Shown here one piece after another: positions 49,524 to 57,447 of a stretch of DNA of 64,000 nt; position 1 is the stretch's first letter; every line of letters starts with the position of its first letter. Under the pieces are notes generated by a model, which saw only the letters and a program-made list of their open reading frames with translations, searched no databases and had not been told where the DNA came from. A program made the position numbers and the translations under genes. This DNA is from an uncultured Lachnospiraceae bacterium (GTDB taxonomy: Bacteria; Bacillota; Clostridia; Lachnospirales; Lachnospiraceae). The DNA lies in the NCBI GenBank assembly GCA_900551115.1, contig URUY01000017.1, positions 1 to 64,000 on the forward strand, given 5' to 3'.

Positions 49524-52127
49524 ATGGCACATTATGATGGCGCTATAAGAATTAATACAAAACTGAATACACAGGGATTTAACACCGGTATACAATCCAT
49601 GACCGCAAGTCTTGGAAAACTGGCAGCAGCAGTTGGCATTGCATTTTCTGTCGGTGCGCTTGTAAAGATGGGAAAACAGGCAATAGACCTTGCATCTGAC
49701 ATCCAGGAAGTTGATAACGTGGTAAGCAAGTCCTTCGGGCATATGCGTGGGGAAATGGACGCGCTGGCGAATACCGCAATAGAAAAACTTGGTATGTCAA
49801 GACTTACAGCCTATAAGACAGGTTCTACCTTTATGGCAATGGGCAAGTCCATGCTTGATTCCGCGGAAGATGCAAAGGATATGGCCCTTGCCCTTACAGA
49901 GGCAACCGGCAATCTGTCATCCTTTTACAATGTGACGCAGGACGTGGCAAGTACGGCGCTGAAATCTATTTATACCGGAGAAACAGAGACTTTGAAGCAG
50001 TTCGGCATTGTAATGACCGAAACCAATTTACAGCAGTTTGCACAGGAGCAGGGCATCAGAAAGACGATATCTGCCATGTCACAGTCTGAGAAAGTAACGC
50101 TCAGATATAAATACGTCATGGAACAGCTTGCCTTTGTGGGCAGTGATTTTGCTGATACGCAGGATTCGTGGGCAAATCAGACCCGTATCCTGTCCGAGCA
50201 GTGGAAGGAGCTGCTGTCCATCTTAGGCAGCGGTCTGATTACGGTGCTGACCCCGGTAGTAAAAGGCTTAAACAATATCGTAGCATCCCTTATCAACGTG
50301 GCAAATGCAGCAGGAAAGATATTGTCCGACCTGTTTGGCATACAGGCACAGCAGCTGTCTGTAAATGCCGGCAGTGCGGAAGATGCAGCAGATGCCATGA
50401 CCGATTATGGCAACGCCACAGAAGCTGCGGCAAAAAAGGCCAAAAACGCCACAGCGGCATTTGATGACCTTAACGTGCTGCAAAGCCAGCAGACGTCAGG
50501 TGGAAACGGCGGCGGATTTGGCGGCGGTAGCGGTGTCGAGTCAAAGCCTATAATACCAGATGGTGATAGCGCAATGAGTCAGCTAGAGCTAAAAATGCAG
50601 TCATTATTAGATAAGTTATCGCCATTTACTGCGGCAATAAAAAAACTTTGGGATGAGGGATTATCTAAGTTAGCTAGTTTTACAGTTACCGGGTTTAAGG
50701 ATTTTTATGATAACTTTTTAAAGCCATTAGGTACGTGGGCCTTTGGTACGGACGATGCAGGATTTACAAGGCTGATAAATATTATTAACAATGATTTGCT
50801 GAGCATTAACTGGGATGTGGTAAACAGAAATCTCAGAAATTTTTGGGCAGCAATCGAGCCATACGCTGAGGCTTTTGGCGAGGGATTGATTGACTTTTTT
50901 GAGGATTTTTCCGACATATCCATAATAATTTTTGAAAAAGTCTTTGGGGAAGACGGTTTAATAACGGGCTTGACCGATTTCCTAAACGCTAACGACCCGG
51001 AAAATGCACGAGAGTGGGGGTATGCACTCGCCGAATTGGCAACAGCATTTTTGTTGTTTAGGTCACTAGGTCCTGTAATCAGTAATCTCCAAAACGCTTT
51101 ATCAGTGTTAGGCACATTGTTAACTATATATGTAGCCTATGATACATCTCCGATAACGGCATCCAACAGGAGGATAGAGAATATTAGCAACGCCTTGGAA
51201 GAGTCGGGTGCAACATTGCCACAAAGGGAAGATTACGAGACGTTAGAGGATTATAATGCGGCGCTCGCAGAATTCCAAAAAACTATTGAAGAATGTAGTA
51301 AAACAGCGTTTCAGCTACCGGGCGTTGAGTATGATGATGAAACTAATTATAATAAATATTTAGTGGATTTATGGGATAATATAACAAAATTTAGAGATTA
51401 TTTTAATAATCTAACCCTTGGAGATGATGTTTCTAAATTTTTTAATGATACTCTTTGGAATTGGGATATCTCTGGTTGGTGGGAAAGCTTGGACATTGGT
51501 GGAAAATTTGAAGCACTGAAGCAGAGTATAGCGGATGGCTGGGAATCGATATCGGATTGGTGGTATGATAATGCACCGTTGGCATTTGTCAGGGAGTGGT
51601 GGACGGATACGGTAGTGCCCTGGTGGAATGATACTATAGTCGCGTGGTGGACAGACACAGTGGTACCTTGGGGTGCAGGAGTAGTTGACGCAGTAAAAAA
51701 CTTTGTGTGGGATGTTATACAGTGGTTTATGGATTTGGGTAAATCAATATCTGATATAGTTGCAGATATCACTTATAATATAGCGTCTCTTTGCGGTGCA
51801 ACGCAAAGCGTTGGTGGTATCAAAATGGGTGGAAATACGCTAAAAACGAGTAATCTCCCACATCTGGCAACCGGTGCAGTAATACCTCCTAATCAGCAGT
51901 TTCTGGCGATTTTGGGAGACCAGAAAAGCGGTACAAATATAGAAGCGCCGTTATCTACCATCGAGAATGCACTGCAAAATGTTTTTGACCGTAACAGTGG
52001 CAGTTTGGGTAATACCGGTAACATGACGGTGGTACTAGAAATTGACGGTAAGCAGTTTGCAAGAGCAGAACTGCCGCACATCACCAAAGAGGTTACTCGT
52101 ATCGGCACAAACTTTAGAGTAAGATAG
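49524..52127 (+). CDS. Tail tape measure protein
   Basis: This 867-residue protein has an N-terminal YSQSELR-type assembly region (about residues 25-230; DIQEVDNVVSKSFGHMRGEM, KLGMSRLTAYKTGSTFMAMG), hydrophobic helices near 30-50, a Gly-rich linker (GGNGGGFGGGSG near 325) and Trp/Asp-rich repeats near 680-740 (WWTDTVVPW occurs twice). It sets tail length. The second half is more AT-rich than the first, which suggests recombination within the gene. Confidence 0.9.
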   Translation: MAHYDGAIRINTKLNTQGFNTGIQSMTASLGKLAAAVGIAFSVGALVKMGKQAIDLASDIQEVDNVVSKSFGHMRGEMDALANTAIEKLGMSRLTAYKTGSTFMAMGKSMLDSAEDAKDMALALTEATGNLSSFYNVTQDVASTALKSIYTGETETLKQFGIVMTETNLQQFAQEQGIRKTISAMSQSEKVTLRYKYVMEQLAFVGSDFADTQDSWANQTRILSEQWKELLSILGSGLITVLTPVVKGLNNIVASLINVANAAGKILSDLFGIQAQQLSVNAGSAEDAADAMTDYGNATEAAAKKAKNATAAFDDLNVLQSQQTSGGNGGGFGGGSGVESKPIIPDGDSAMSQLELKMQSLLDKLSPFTAAIKKLWDEGLSKLASFTVTGFKDFYDNFLKPLGTWAFGTDDAGFTRLINIINNDLLSINWDVVNRNLRNFWAAIEPYAEAFGEGLIDFFEDFSDISIIIFEKVFGEDGLITGLTDFLNANDPENAREWGYALAELATAFLLFRSLGPVISNLQNALSVLGTLLTIYVAYDTSPITASNRRIENISNALEESGATLPQREDYETLEDYNAALAEFQKTIEECSKTAFQLPGVEYDDETNYNKYLVDLWDNITKFRDYFNNLTLGDDVSKFFNDTLWNWDISGWWESLDIGGKFEALKQSIADGWESISDWWYDNAPLAFVREWWTDTVVPWWNDTIVAWWTDTVVPWGAGVVDAVKNFVWDVIQWFMDLGKSISDIVADITYNIASLCGATQSVGGIKMGGNTLKTSNLPHLATGAVIPPNQQFLAILGDQKSGTNIEAPLSTIENALQNVFDRNSGSLGNTGNMTVVLEIDGKQFARAELPHITKEVTRIGTNFRVR

Positions 52128-52137
52128 GAGGTGCATT

Positions 52138-52533
52138 ATGGGGCAGTATACACAGGGAATAAGTATTGATGGAATCTATTATGATGTACCTCTGATTGTA
52201 GTCCAGCGAAACTTTGATTTTTTGGACAAGTACGCAGAGAGAACCGAGGATGGTGACCTTAAAAGGGGGTTAATAGGCGTATATGCTAACTACACAATGT
52301 GCTTTGGTACTATTGATAATGATAGCTTGTATCAGAGCATCATAGACAAACTGACGGAGCCGGTTGAGTACCATGATTTTTCGATACCGACAACAGGCGG
52401 TGTACATCAATTTAGAGGATACATATCGGGTCTATCAGACCAAATACAGAAAATCAAGAGCAACACGGCAACGTTTGCCGGTCTGAAATGCAAATTTACC
52501 GCAAAGAAGCCGTTTAGAGTACCGACAAAATAA
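52138..52533 (+). CDS. DUF6711-like tail protein
   Basis: This 131-residue protein starts MGQYTQGISIDGIYYDVPLI and has LDKYAERTEDGDLKRGLIGV, a pattern I recall as DUF6711. AGGAGG lies upstream. Coming straight after the tape measure gene, it may be a distal-tail component. Confidence 0.6.
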   Translation: MGQYTQGISIDGIYYDVPLIVVQRNFDFLDKYAERTEDGDLKRGLIGVYANYTMCFGTIDNDSLYQSIIDKLTEPVEYHDFSIPTTGGVHQFRGYISGLSDQIQKIKSNTATFAGLKCKFTAKKPFRVPTK

Positions 52534-52539
52534 TTTATT

Positions 52540-52584
52540 AGGCGTAAGTAGAGTATAAAATACTTTTATTTACGCCTTATTTGT
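52540..52584 (+). terminator. Terminator after the tape measure operon
   Basis: AGGCGTAA (52540-52547) pairs with TTACGCCT (52570-52577), extended inward by AGTA/TACT, and is followed by TATTTGT. It marks the start of the accessory block at 52600-57000. Confidence 0.65.
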
Positions 52585-52628
52585 AGTATTATTATGGCAT
52601 ATTATTTAACGGTGGGAGGGAAATATAT

Positions 52629-53066
52629 ATGGCTATTATAAATTGTCCTGAATGCGGGAAAGAAGTAAGTGATAAAACAAGTAATTGCCCTCATTGTGGA
52701 TTCCCAATTTATTTAGAAATTAATAACAGCCTAGAAAAGAAAAAATGTCCATATTGTGGAACTGTCAACGAACATTATGTTACAAACTGTAAAAGCTGTA
52801 ATGGAGCTTTGCCGGAATTGGAGCATTTATTTAAAGATAAAAAAGAGCAAGTAAGACCAGAAATATTAGATAGTGTATTTCAGTCAGGAACGATAAAATG
52901 TACATATTGTGGTTATGCTATGCCTCCCAATATAGATTATTGTCAAAATTGTGGGAGTAGATTGCATTCGGAGAAAAAAACTCCTATGTGGATGTATATA
53001 TTATCTGCTTTTATAACTATAATTATTTTGAGCATTATGTTTTCTATAGGCGGATTGTTCATGTGA
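52629..53066 (+). CDS. Triple zinc-ribbon membrane protein
   Basis: This 145-residue protein has three CxxC pairs sets (INCPECGKEV/SNCPHCGFP; KCPYCGTV/TNCKSCNGA; KCTYCGYA/DYCQNCGSR) and a C-terminal membrane helix (about 121-145). It is AT-rich, unlike the tail genes around it, which points to a moron acquired separately. It may be a membrane sensor or exclusion protein. No clear function. Confidence 0.65.
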   Translation: MAIINCPECGKEVSDKTSNCPHCGFPIYLEINNSLEKKKCPYCGTVNEHYVTNCKSCNGALPELEHLFKDKKEQVRPEILDSVFQSGTIKCTYCGYAMPPNIDYCQNCGSRLHSEKKTPMWMYILSAFITIIILSIMFSIGGLFM

Positions 53067-53127
53067 GGTGTATTTAGAATAACAATAAAATGTTGGTAAA
53101 ATAATAGTCCACATGCCATATTGGCAC

Positions 53128-53227
53128 ATTTCAACCCACAGGCCCCATGCGGAGCCTGACCTTTGCGATATTAATGACATTGGAATTTATTATGATTTCA
53201 ACCCACAGGCCTCATGCGGAGCCTGAC
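53128..53227 (-). CRISPR. Mini CRISPR array: two 33-base repeats, one 34-base spacer (type I-C-like)
   Basis: Repeats lie at 53128-53160 and 53195-53227 and differ only at repeat position 18 (C or T on the plus strand). The spacer is 53161-53194. Read on the minus strand, each repeat begins GTCAGGCTCC, has the palindrome AGGCTCC-GCAT-GGGGCCT, and ends GTGGGTTGAAAT. This layout (33 nt, GTC start, internal stem, TTGAAAT end) is that of type I-C repeats. No cas gene is in the window. The array starts 15 bases after the stop of the XRE repressor gene on the same strand, so it may be transcribed with it. Confidence 0.85.
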
Positions 53228-53231
53228 AACA

Positions 53232-53267
53232 AAGCGCCTATACTATTCTGTAGGTGCTTCTTTTTTT
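53232..53267 (+). terminator. Terminator at the end of the XRE gene and CRISPR array
   Basis: AAGCGCCTA (53232-53240) pairs with TAGGTGCTT (53251-53259), followed by seven T on the plus strand. It would stop rightward transcription coming through the array. Read on the minus strand there is no U-run, so leftward transcription from the repressor gene could pass into the array. Confidence 0.65.
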
Positions 53268-53746
53268 GGTGAACTGTCTTTAGTTTTGATGTCAGTACAT
53301 ATTGTATCTAGTAAAAAGGGAATGTTAATTAATAGAAAATCAACAATTTTGTTTAAATCTTCAATCGTTAAAGTATAGATTTTTTTATCGGTATTCAGAA
53401 CATATTCTGTAGTGTATTTACTTCTATCGGAATCTATATTAATTATTTCAACGTTCCCATATAGTGTTGAAAATATTCCTAAAATGCTTTCACGAATTGC
53501 ATGATTTTGTCTTGCAATTCGGTATGTTTCAGTTTTTAACCATTCTTGTCTATATTCTGGATAAAGTCGTTTTAAGCCAACGTTTAATGCACCAGCAATA
53601 TTATTTAGAGTTTCTATTTTGGGTGTTCTTTTTCCATTCTCATACTGTGCTATTTGTTGTTGAGATAATCCCAACTTTTCACCTAATTCTCTTTGAGACA
53701 TTTTTGCGGCTAATCTATATTTTTTTATTTGTTCCCCAATATTCAT
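53243..53746 (-). CDS. Second XRE repressor in the late region
   Basis: This protein is 167 residues from the ATG at 53746, which follows GGAGGTGA; an upstream in-frame extension is not supported. It has an HTH (MSQRELGEKLGLSQQQIAQYENGKRTP, about residues 15-41) and a C-terminal region ending in helices (LTIEDLNKIVDFLLINIPF). It is divergent from two small HTH genes, a complete second switch placed among tail genes. The CRISPR mini-array lies immediately downstream. Confidence 0.8.
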   Translation of the reverse strand: MNIGEQIKKYRLAAKMSQRELGEKLGLSQQQIAQYENGKRTPKIETLNNIAGALNVGLKRLYPEYRQEWLKTETYRIARQNHAIRESILGIFSTLYGNVEIINIDSDRSKYTTEYVLNTDKKIYTLTIEDLNKIVDFLLINIPFLLDTICTDIKTKDSSPKKEAPTE

Positions 53747-53799
53747 AATATCACCTCCAAATACATGGTACCACATAAAAAATAATATTAAAAGCAAAA

Positions 53800-53858
53800 G
53801 TTTGTTAAAAAAGAGTTGACAAAATACATATGCTAGTATATTATAATTAATAACAAAC
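53800..53858. promoter_or_regulatory. Second switch region: promoter with flanking operator halves
   Basis: TTGACA (53816-53821), 17 bases and TATTAT (53839-53844) drive the rightward HTH gene. GTTTGTTA (53800-53807) and its complement TAACAAAC (53851-53858) flank this promoter and are candidate repressor sites. Confidence 0.55.
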
Positions 53859-53886
53859 AAATGTATGTAAAAAAGGAGGTGGAACA

Positions 53887-54081
53887 ATGAGAATAGACCG
53901 TTTTAAGTTAACTATGATTATGATGCAAAAGGAATTAACGCAGAAAGCACTTGCTGAAAAAGCCGGTATTTCAAGAGGAACGATTTCTTACATAAAATGT
54001 GGGAAATCTTGTACTGATGAAATTGGTAACGCCATCGCAAAAGCTCTTTGTGTTGATGTAACAGAAATCTTAGAGCAATAG
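53887..54081 (+). CDS. Small XRE regulator (Cro-like)
   Basis: This 64-residue protein has an HTH in LTQKALAEKAGISRGTISYIKCGK, ending in DVTEILEQ. AGGAGG lies upstream. First gene to the right of the second switch. Confidence 0.78.
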   Translation: MRIDRFKLTMIMMQKELTQKALAEKAGISRGTISYIKCGKSCTDEIGNAIAKALCVDVTEILEQ

Positions 54082-54116
54082 AGTTTTTCGTATACAGGAA
54101 AAAGGAGGCGTTGGAT

Positions 54117-54314
54117 ATGTTAAAATTACAGACAGTTAGGAAAACTAATGGTTTTACTCAAAAACAAGTAGCAGAGTACCTCGGAATGGCCGTGCAATCT
54201 TACCAAAGGATTGAATACGGAGAAAGGGGGACTAATGTAAGAAATTGGGATAAGTTGGAAGAACTTTTTAATATTCCACAGAAAGAACTAAGAAAAAAAG
54301 AACAAACACAGTAA
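54117..54314 (+). CDS. Small XRE regulator
   Basis: This protein is 65 residues from the ATG at 54117, eight bases after AGGAGG. The HTH is FTQKQVAEYLGMAVQSYQRIEYGER. It is co-directional with the preceding Cro-like gene. Two successive small HTH genes opposite one repressor is an unusual arrangement. Confidence 0.75.
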   Translation: MLKLQTVRKTNGFTQKQVAEYLGMAVQSYQRIEYGERGTNVRNWDKLEELFNIPQKELRKKEQTQ

Positions 54315-54361
54315 GTTTGCCGACCTGCGTGTTTGTTCTAGCAAGAAACCCGTAAACCACA

Positions 54362-54390
54362 GGAATCCTATATTCATTTTACAGGATTCC
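54362..54390 (+). promoter_or_regulatory. Hairpin before the antirepressor gene
   Basis: GGAATCCT (54362-54369) pairs perfectly with AGGATTCC (54383-54390). There is no strong U-run after it, so its role in the 105-base leader is unclear. Confidence 0.5.
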
Positions 54391-54419
54391 GACCTAAAAA
54401 ACAAGTGAGGAATTAAAAA

Positions 54420-55271
54420 TTGAATGAATTAATGATTTTTGAAGGACATGAGGTAGAAGTATTTGAATTGAATGGACAGGTACTGTTTAATCCGTACCAT
54501 GTAGGGGAGTGTTTAGAAATATCACCTGAGGGAGTAAGAAAAGCCATTACTAGAATGACAGAAAAGCAGGTTGTAAAACTTAAAAATTCGGATGTCAATA
54601 AAGTTGACGGCAGAAATTCTAAAGTGACAATTAGTAACTTTAGAAAATTACACAATACAGGCGAAAACTTTCTCACTGAGAGCGGTGTGTACAAGCTGGT
54701 GTTTAAAAGCCACAAACCGAATGCCGAAGCATTTACTGATTGGATTGCTGATGAAGTGCTTCCGTCCCTGCGGCAGACCGGGCACTATGAAATGCCAAAG
54801 AGTAAGACCCAGTCCGAGCGCCTTGCATCAGTCAATAACGCCGTTAAGATTCTTACCCCCATGCTTAAAGCCGCAGGGTGTAACAGCAAGATACAGCTTT
54901 TAACTGCAAAATCCCTTTACGAAAAGGCTGGTATAGAGATTCCGGTGCAAATCGAAGCGGACAACCAGTATTTTGACACTGTACATATTGCCCGTAAGGT
55001 GGGCCTGTATTATCAAAGCTCCGGCAAGCCCGCAGACAAGGCAATTAATGAGATTATCCGCCGTTTGGATATTCCGGCAAGCATGTACACTGAAACATGG
55101 GAGAGCAAAGGCAACTGGCAGGGAACCGTTAGAAAGTACACTCCGGAAGTAATCATCATGGTAAAGAACTGGTATGCCGAAAACGGCTACCCCACAGATA
55201 TTGAGTATACACAGTGTGATGGCACAAGAAAAAGTTACCATGTCATTTGGCATGGCGCGGAGGTGGCATAG
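54420..55271 (+). CDS. BRO-family antirepressor
   Basis: This protein is 283 residues from a TTG start (GAGG ten bases upstream). The N-terminal Bro-N domain is intact (FEGHEVEVFELNGQVLFNPY; LTESGVYKLVFKSHKPNAEA; FTDWIADEVLPSLRQTGHYE), and the C-terminal domain (about 120-283) contains a second DNA-binding-like region. It probably inactivates the neighbouring repressor or regulates late genes. Confidence 0.85.
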   Translation: MNELMIFEGHEVEVFELNGQVLFNPYHVGECLEISPEGVRKAITRMTEKQVVKLKNSDVNKVDGRNSKVTISNFRKLHNTGENFLTESGVYKLVFKSHKPNAEAFTDWIADEVLPSLRQTGHYEMPKSKTQSERLASVNNAVKILTPMLKAAGCNSKIQLLTAKSLYEKAGIEIPVQIEADNQYFDTVHIARKVGLYYQSSGKPADKAINEIIRRLDIPASMYTETWESKGNWQGTVRKYTPEVIIMVKNWYAENGYPTDIEYTQCDGTRKSYHVIWHGAEVA

Positions 55272-55272
55272 T

Positions 55273-55410
55273 ATGGTAGAGTTCAAGGAAGAAGAATTGA
55301 TGATTTCAGAAGACGCATTAAAATATGCAACTGATGATGAAATAAAGCAGTTAAAACAGATTTGCCGGCAGATTATCAGGCGTCGCAAAGTGAAGGAGGA
55401 GGTGGCATAA
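55273..55410 (+). CDS. Small helical protein
   Basis: This protein is 45 residues from the ATG at 55273 (GGAGG upstream, inside the antirepressor gene). It is charged and helical (KQLKQICRQIIRRRKVKEE). Its stop overlaps the next start (TAATG). Function unknown. Confidence 0.5.
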   Translation: MVEFKEEELMISEDALKYATDDEIKQLKQICRQIIRRRKVKEEVA

Positions 55411-55595
55411 TGGATGATAAGATGATAGCTGAAATGGTTGCTGCTATGAGTAAAGAAGAGCCGGAAAACATTGAAAGGCTTAGAAGAAAAGCACTGGAAG
55501 ACCCGAAGAGACGTGAAGATGCTGAGTTCGTTCGGTTTGTAAATGCGCTGTGTGATGCCGCATTACATAAAAACAGCAAACAGAAAGCGGCATAG
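55410..55595 (+). CDS. Small helical protein
   Basis: This protein is 61 residues from the ATG at 55410 (GGAGGAGG upstream). It is acidic-basic and helical (PENIERLRRKALEDPKRRED). It is coupled to the previous gene; function unknown. Confidence 0.5.
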   Translation: MDDKMIAEMVAAMSKEEPENIERLRRKALEDPKRREDAEFVRFVNALCDAALHKNSKQKAA

Positions 55596-55664
55596 CAGTT
55601 GACTTATCCACGCTCCTACACGAGTGGGGAAATGACCTGTTTGGCAATAAAATTCAACTATACC

Positions 55665-55693
55665 TTGAAATTTGTTGTAGTTAATATTATAAT
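55665..55693 (+). promoter_or_regulatory. Promoter of the candidate small RNA
   Basis: TTGAAA (55665-55670), 17 bases and TATAAT (55688-55693). Confidence 0.65.
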
Positions 55694-55699
55694 ATGCTT

Positions 55700-55796
55700 A
55701 ACAAGAGAGCCGAAAGCTAGATGAAGCTTAGCCGCCGGCGAGATGTGTACTACAAAAGTAGCGCCTTATCTGACCAGGACGAGGGCGCTACTTTTT
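55700..55796 (+). ncRNA. Candidate phage small RNA with its own promoter and terminator
   Basis: Transcription from the TATAAT at 55688 would give about 97 nt ending at a strong terminator: AGTAGCGCC (55758-55766) pairs with GGCGCTACT (55783-55791), then TTTTT. The 5' part starts with AGAGAGCCGA, recalling the AGAGCC leaders elsewhere, and can form AAGC/GCTT and GCCGCCGGC pairings. No ORF is present. The remaining 56075-55797 gap shows only the promoter at 55993. Confidence 0.6.
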
Positions 55797-55992
55797 GCGT
55801 CTGAAGATGTTGCCGACATTTCAACCACACTTACAAGCAGGAGCTTTATTTTGTATGACGCTCTGAATTAACTCCTGCATGTAGCGGTTGCAAGAAAAGA
55901 ACAAATGTTCTATAATAAATGATGCGGAGATGAAAACATAGGTATTACAAAAAAGTTATCAACAAGTTTTCCACATTTTTATCCACATTGTA

Positions 55993-56021
55993 TTGAAAAA
56001 AAGTATTTTATAGTGTAAAAT
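55993..56021 (+). promoter_or_regulatory. Promoter of the Panacea gene pair
   Basis: TTGAAA (55993-55998), 17 bases and TAAAAT (56016-56021), 55 bases before the ATG at 56076. Confidence 0.55.
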
Positions 56022-56075
56022 TTATTCAGAGAAAACATAATAATATAAATAATCAAGAGAATGGGGGAAAGTGCT

Positions 56076-56510
56076 ATGGCAAACGTATGCAATGTGGCAA
56101 AATATGTACTTCATCGATATGGTTCGATGACAGCAATGAAATTGGAAAAATTGGTGTACTACTGTCAGGCGTGGTCGTTAGGATGGGATGATGTTCCTCT
56201 TTTTGAAGAAGATTTTCAAGCGTGGGCAAATGGTCCTGTTTGTCCACAATTATTTCAGTGGCACAAAGGTGCCTTTATTGTTGATGAAAGTTTGTTTTCT
56301 CTTTGCCCTGATTATGACTTTACGAGTAAAGAGATTGAAACAATGGAAGCTGTATTGAATTATTATGGAGATAAAGAACCTCAATGGCTTAGTGAATTGA
56401 CGCATAAAGAGCAACCTTGGAAGGAGGCTAGAGGAAATACTCCAGTAGGAATGTCATGCAGTAATGTAATAACAAAGGAAAGTATGCAGCAATATTATGG
56501 GGGGCTGTAG
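56076..56510 (+). CDS. Panacea-domain (DUF4065) antitoxin
   Basis: This protein is 144 residues from the ATG at 56076, which follows GGGGGAAA. The family pattern is clear: VAKYVLHRYGSMTAMKLEKL, LVYYCQAWSLGWDDVPLFEE, DFQAWANGPVCPQLF. Panacea proteins neutralise varied toxins encoded next to them. The next gene follows after 5 bases and has no assigned family, which fits a PanA/PanT pair. It has its own promoter. Confidence 0.85.
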   Translation: MANVCNVAKYVLHRYGSMTAMKLEKLVYYCQAWSLGWDDVPLFEEDFQAWANGPVCPQLFQWHKGAFIVDESLFSLCPDYDFTSKEIETMEAVLNYYGDKEPQWLSELTHKEQPWKEARGNTPVGMSCSNVITKESMQQYYGGL

Positions 56511-56515
56511 TATTT

Positions 56516-56974
56516 ATGTCAGCAAAGAAAGAAGTCAGACAAAGGGCAGATGTAAAAGGATGTAAAGTACCTAAGAGTGTAGAAAATCCAGATAGTTATC
56601 TAAATAAAAACCCGAAGTGGGCATTTCAACGTTGTGATATACAACATGATAAATGGTCTATAAAGAATTTTGATTTTTACGAGGAAATTTTTGATAAACT
56701 AGTTTCGTATGAAGGGATGACATGGTCTGAAATTCAAGCGTCTTCTGGCGGAAAAAGGAATGGAACCAACAGCCATTTTGAAAGTGTTTCTGATTTGACA
56801 AAAGATGCTCAAAAGAGAATACGAGATTTGCATATGTATGATGTAGATCAACTTTTTTCGTTAAGGTTGGGAGGACAAGAAAGATTGTATGGAATTTTGG
56901 AAAATGGCGTTTTCTATGTTTTGTGGTATGATAAATATCATGAAGTATATAAATCAAATTTGAAACATACCTAA
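56516..56974 (+). CDS. Candidate toxin partner of the Panacea protein
   Basis: This 152-residue protein has a basic N terminus, then DFYEEIFDKLVSYEGMTWSE and a C-terminal strand-rich part LFSLRLGGQERLYGILENG followed by FYVLWYDKYHEV. The C-terminal pattern (LxGxERxxGxxxxxxFxVLWYDxxHEV) recalls small RelE-like or related toxin folds, but I cannot name the family. The toxin role is inferred from the adjacent antitoxin. Confidence 0.6.
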   Translation: MSAKKEVRQRADVKGCKVPKSVENPDSYLNKNPKWAFQRCDIQHDKWSIKNFDFYEEIFDKLVSYEGMTWSEIQASSGGKRNGTNSHFESVSDLTKDAQKRIRDLHMYDVDQLFSLRLGGQERLYGILENGVFYVLWYDKYHEVYKSNLKHT

Positions 56975-57001
56975 TCGCAATTTTACAAATAATTATAGCA
57001 G

Positions 57002-57078
57002 TTGACTTTCCAATAACTACACATTATAATAACAATAGAGCCTTGAGCCGAGTAGAGAAATCTGCCCGGCTCATTTTT
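57002..57078 (+). promoter_or_regulatory. Late promoter with AGAGCC leader and terminator hairpin (copy d)
   Basis: TTGACT (57002-57007), 17 bases and TATAAT (57025-57030) are followed by AGAGCC (57037-57042) and GAGCCG (57045-57050), which pairs with CGGCTC (57067-57072). The inner stem TAGA/TCTG is capped by GAAA, and ATTTTTG follows. Same design as copy a at 38901, placed before the tail-tip genes. Confidence 0.75.
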
Positions 57079-57101
57079 GTTTTAAGGAGGTTGTCATAGC
57101 T

Positions 57102-57422
57102 ATGGATAATTTTAAAGCAGTTTACAAAATCTTATCAACATTGGAAAAGGCAATGGACCTGCCGGAATTTGATGTTTCTGTGATTGGTCCCGAAGCATTG
57201 AACATTTCAAGAGAGCGTTGGTGCAGATGCATTGAAATGATGGCTGATGTCGGGTACATCAAGGGAGTGGAAGTAAGTCAGGATATTACAGGTAGCCTTC
57301 ACGTGAATTGCAGCGATATGCGGATTACTTTAAAAGGCCTTGAATATTTGCAGGAAAACTCCGTTATGCAGAAAATGTATAACCTTGCAAAAGGGATAAA
57401 AGAAGTTACCCCGATGCTGTGA
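57102..57422 (+). CDS. YjcQ-family protein
   Basis: This 106-residue protein has a winged-helix-like pattern (FKAVYKILSTLEKAMDLPEF; RWCRCIEMMADVGYIKGVEV; ITLKGLEYLQENSVMQK) that I recognise as the YjcQ family of phage-associated proteins. AAGGAGG lies upstream. It is the first gene behind late promoter copy d. Confidence 0.75.
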   Translation: MDNFKAVYKILSTLEKAMDLPEFDVSVIGPEALNISRERWCRCIEMMADVGYIKGVEVSQDITGSLHVNCSDMRITLKGLEYLQENSVMQKMYNLAKGIKEVTPML

Positions 57423-57447
57423 TAAAGAGAAAAGTAGGAGGAACACC

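Noticed and set aside
55811..55840. A further CRISPR-like repeat, because ATTTCAACC occurs at 55819
   Set aside because: Only the first nine bases match the repeat at 53128; the stem and the GAC end are missing.
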